A stretch of DNA of 8,394 bases from Solirubrobacterales bacterium (GTDB lineage: Bacteria; Actinomycetota; Thermoleophilia; Solirubrobacterales; Solirubrobacteraceae). The translations under genes and the position numbers were made by a program. The DNA lies in the NCBI GenBank assembly GCA_013695395.1, contig JACDAP010000384.1, positions 1 to 8,394 of the forward strand. The letters run 5' to 3'. This document shows positions 6,950 through 8,394 of the stretch, in pieces; position 1 is the stretch's first letter, and every line of letters begins with the position of its first letter. The notes beneath the pieces are model-generated. The model ran no database searches. It saw nothing but the letters and a program-made list of their open reading frames with translations, and was not told the DNA's origin.

Positions 6950-6986
6950 GGGGTCAGGGTAGTCCGCACGGCTCAAGAGAGGCTCA
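6950..6986 (-). promoter_or_regulatory. Promoter of the response regulator gene with 11-bp direct repeats
   Basis: On the minus strand TACCCT (6961-6956, TANNNT) lies 6 nt before the ATG, so transcription would begin at the A of the start codon. No good -35 hexamer is present at 16-19 bp. In its place TGAGCC occurs twice 11 bp apart (complements of 6981-6986 and 6970-6975). This fits a promoter that needs an activator bound at tandem half-sites, and the encoded OmpR-family protein is the obvious candidate. The outer copy overlaps the stop codon of the preceding gene. No Shine-Dalgarno is visible. Confidence 0.45.
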
Positions 6987-8394
6987 GCGTGGAGCCGCCT
7001 TGAAGATCCGGACGTTGCGGTCGTCCCGGCTGCCGCGCGCTCCCCGGGGACGTCCGCCCTGGGCGTCGAGGTAAGCGAGCTCGCGGGCGATGTCGGCAAG
7101 ACGACCGACCCGGCCCGCCCCGGAGGTGTCGACCGACCAGGTCTCGACGACCGCGCCGCCGCCGCGGGCCTCCCGGATCCGCAAGGTGCGGGCCTGCTGC
7201 GGGAAGTCCGCGATCGCCGAGGTCTCCACGAGGAAGAAGCCACCCGCGGCCGTCGGGCGGGCCCGGACGCGGTTGGTGTGCGTGTCTCCGGCGAGGGCCA
7301 CGAGCATCCGTGGGGCGGCGTCGAGCAGGGCGAGCAGGGCCTCGCCTCCGGTCGCCTTCGTGAGCGGCTGGTGGGAGGCGACCACGATCCACCGGTCCCC
7401 GGCGGAGGCCAGGGCGCGGCGCAGGAACGCGACATGCGCGGGGCTCGCGGTGCCGCCCGCGCCCTCACCGGCCTGGTCGAAGTCGAGCGTGATCACGCGG
7501 ATCCGCTCCCCGACGTCGCGAACTGTGCTGAGCCCGGGCGCCGCGGGATCGACCGGCGTGGAGGCGAGCGCGGAGGCCGCACGCAGGCGTCGGCGGCCCT
7601 CGTCCGGGGTAAGGAAGGCGCGCTCCGGGTCGGCCGCGATCTCCTCGGTGCGGCCGGGAAGCTCGCCGCCGGCGACCAGCGCGTTGACCGCAGCGCTGGC
7701 TCCGCGGGGGTCCTCGGGCACGTCAAGCCCCTTCCGTGGGCGCACGAGCGTCCGGTCCCCGACGGCCACCGCGTCGGTCGCGGCGGTGGGGGTGACCTCA
7801 CCTGCCGCGAGCAGGTCGTGGTTGCCCGGGGCCGGCAGCCAGGGGGTGTCGCGGACGGGGGCGCTGAACGGGCGCTGGGCGGCGTCGAGCAGCCCGGGCT
7901 CCTGCGGCGGGTCGACGTCCGGGCGGTAGTAGGCCGGGTCGGGGTTGTCGGCCCGCTGGGGCCCGTCGTAGCCGGGGGCGCCGGTGTCGGGGTCGACCTC
8001 CGCACCCGAGCGCAGGACCGACAGCGCCTGGTCGTACTCGGTCCCGACGTTGTTGTCGACGATGTCCCCGGTGACGAGGAGCAGATCGGGATCGTCCGCC
8101 TCGAGTGCGCGCAGGCCGGCGGCGAAGGTCTGCGTGGTCAGCGTCTCCTGCGGACGGAACGTCGGGGTGAACGGTCCGCCGAGCCGGTCGAGGAAGGCCA
8201 CCCGCGCCGGGGACTCCTCGTCGCGAACGTGCGTGTCGGTGATCTGACCGAACGTGGCGAGCACCCGGCCGGGCCTCTCGGCGGGGGCGAGCTCGGTGCG
8301 GTCGCGCAGCGGCTCGCCGGGGCCGCGCTCGAGCGTGCCGTCGCCGTCCGGGTCGACCCAGGTCGCGCGCAGCGTCGAGCCGGTCGTGGTGGCC
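6984..8394 (-). CDS. Metallophosphoesterase, TIGR03767-like; N-terminus outside the window
   Basis: Calcineurin-like metal-dependent phosphoesterase. Counting from GTG 8264, the five metal motifs are in order: DTH at 10-12 (GQITDTHV), GD at 66-67 (LVTGDIVDN), GNHD at 147-150, His298 (VASHQPL) and GDTHTN at 326-331. The long inserts between the GD, GNHD and His motifs, and the phrases SPARVAFLDR and RPQETLTTQ, match the actinobacterial TIGR03767 family as I remember it; members often carry a Tat signal and are exported. The frame stays open from 8264 to the window edge (43 more codons), and those residues (for example RGPGEPLRDRTEL) look like family sequence, so GTG 8264 is not the true start. 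Substrate unknown. It is followed after 34 bp by the response regulator gene in the same direction. Confidence 0.88.
   Translation of the reverse strand, partial: ATTTGSTLRATWVDPDGDGTLERGPGEPLRDRTELAPAERPGRVLATFGQITDTHVRDEESPARVAFLDRLGGPFTPTFRPQETLTTQTFAAGLRALEADDPDLLLVTGDIVDNNVGTEYDQALSVLRSGAEVDPDTGAPGYDGPQRADNPDPAYYRPDVDPPQEPGLLDAAQRPFSAPVRDTPWLPAPGNHDLLAAGEVTPTAATDAVAVGDRTLVRPRKGLDVPEDPRGASAAVNALVAGGELPGRTEEIAADPERAFLTPDEGRRRLRAASALASTPVDPAAPGLSTVRDVGERIRVITLDFDQAGEGAGGTASPAHVAFLRRALASAGDRWIVVASHQPLTKATGGEALLALLDAAPRMLVALAGDTHTNRVRARPTAAGGFFLVETSAIADFPQQARTLRIREARGGGAVVETWSVDTSGAGRVGRLADIARELAYLDAQGGRPRGARGSRDDRNVRIFKAAPR

Noticed and set aside
4284..7003. Very long plus-strand open frames (586 and 677 codons) over the kinase, regulator and phospholipase
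   Set aside because: Both are antisense to genes with intact motifs; the translations are low-complexity Arg/Ser or Glu/Val/Arg strings without recognisable domains.
6950..7468. N-terminal extension of the response regulator frame by 173 codons
   Set aside because: It is a shadow of the metallophosphoesterase gene; the receiver domain starts right after ATG 6949.
1..8394. CRISPR, IS element, tRNA/rRNA, phage or secondary-metabolite cluster
   Set aside because: No arrays of direct repeats, transposase or integrase motifs, tRNA-like cloverleafs or biosynthetic domains were seen.

Overview
The window is very GC-rich with almost no non-coding space, ATGA/GTGA stop-start overlaps and GTG starts. 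The protein sequences (an actinobacterial-type RNase J next to dapA, a RIP-less PhoP/MprA-type two-component pair, a TIGR03767-like metallophosphoesterase) point to a high-GC Actinomycetota, most plausibly Thermoleophilia/Solirubrobacterales. That lineage call is inference; the sequence has no rRNA or other marker that would settle it.

Left half (plus strand). After a short leader, which probably also holds the start of a divergent gene running off the left edge, come dapA (lysine/diaminopimelate synthesis) and rnj (RNase J). They overlap by 4 bp and are probably co-transcribed. The dapA-rnj pairing is also found in mycobacteria. A compact vapBC-type toxin-antitoxin pair follows: a ribbon-helix-helix antitoxin and a PIN-domain RNase, again overlapping by 4 bp. 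A perfect 14-bp inverted repeat covers the antitoxin promoter and start codon and is very likely the autoregulatory operator.

Right half (minus strand, read right to left). A metallophosphoesterase whose N-terminus lies beyond the window is followed by an OmpR-family response regulator, its membrane histidine kinase, and a secreted PI-PLC-X-type phosphodiesterase with a cysteine-rich, C-type-lectin-like tail. Gaps are 34, 12 and 41 bp, so this may be one operon with internal promoters. The two longer gaps each hold a TANNNT -10 element just upstream of the start codon, a 6-bp direct repeat with 11-bp period (the spacing OmpR/PhoB-family regulators bind), and a shared octamer AGGCTCAG. The simplest reading is a two-component system that regulates itself and a neighbouring exported phosphodiesterase, and perhaps senses phosphate or envelope state. 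The signal is not visible from sequence.

The two strands converge at about 3334-3398, where a small GC hairpin without a U-tract is the only terminator-like structure. No IS elements, CRISPR arrays, tRNA or rRNA genes were seen. Most genes are standard families. The least ordinary items are the phospholipase architecture and the paired 11-bp repeats around the two-component system.
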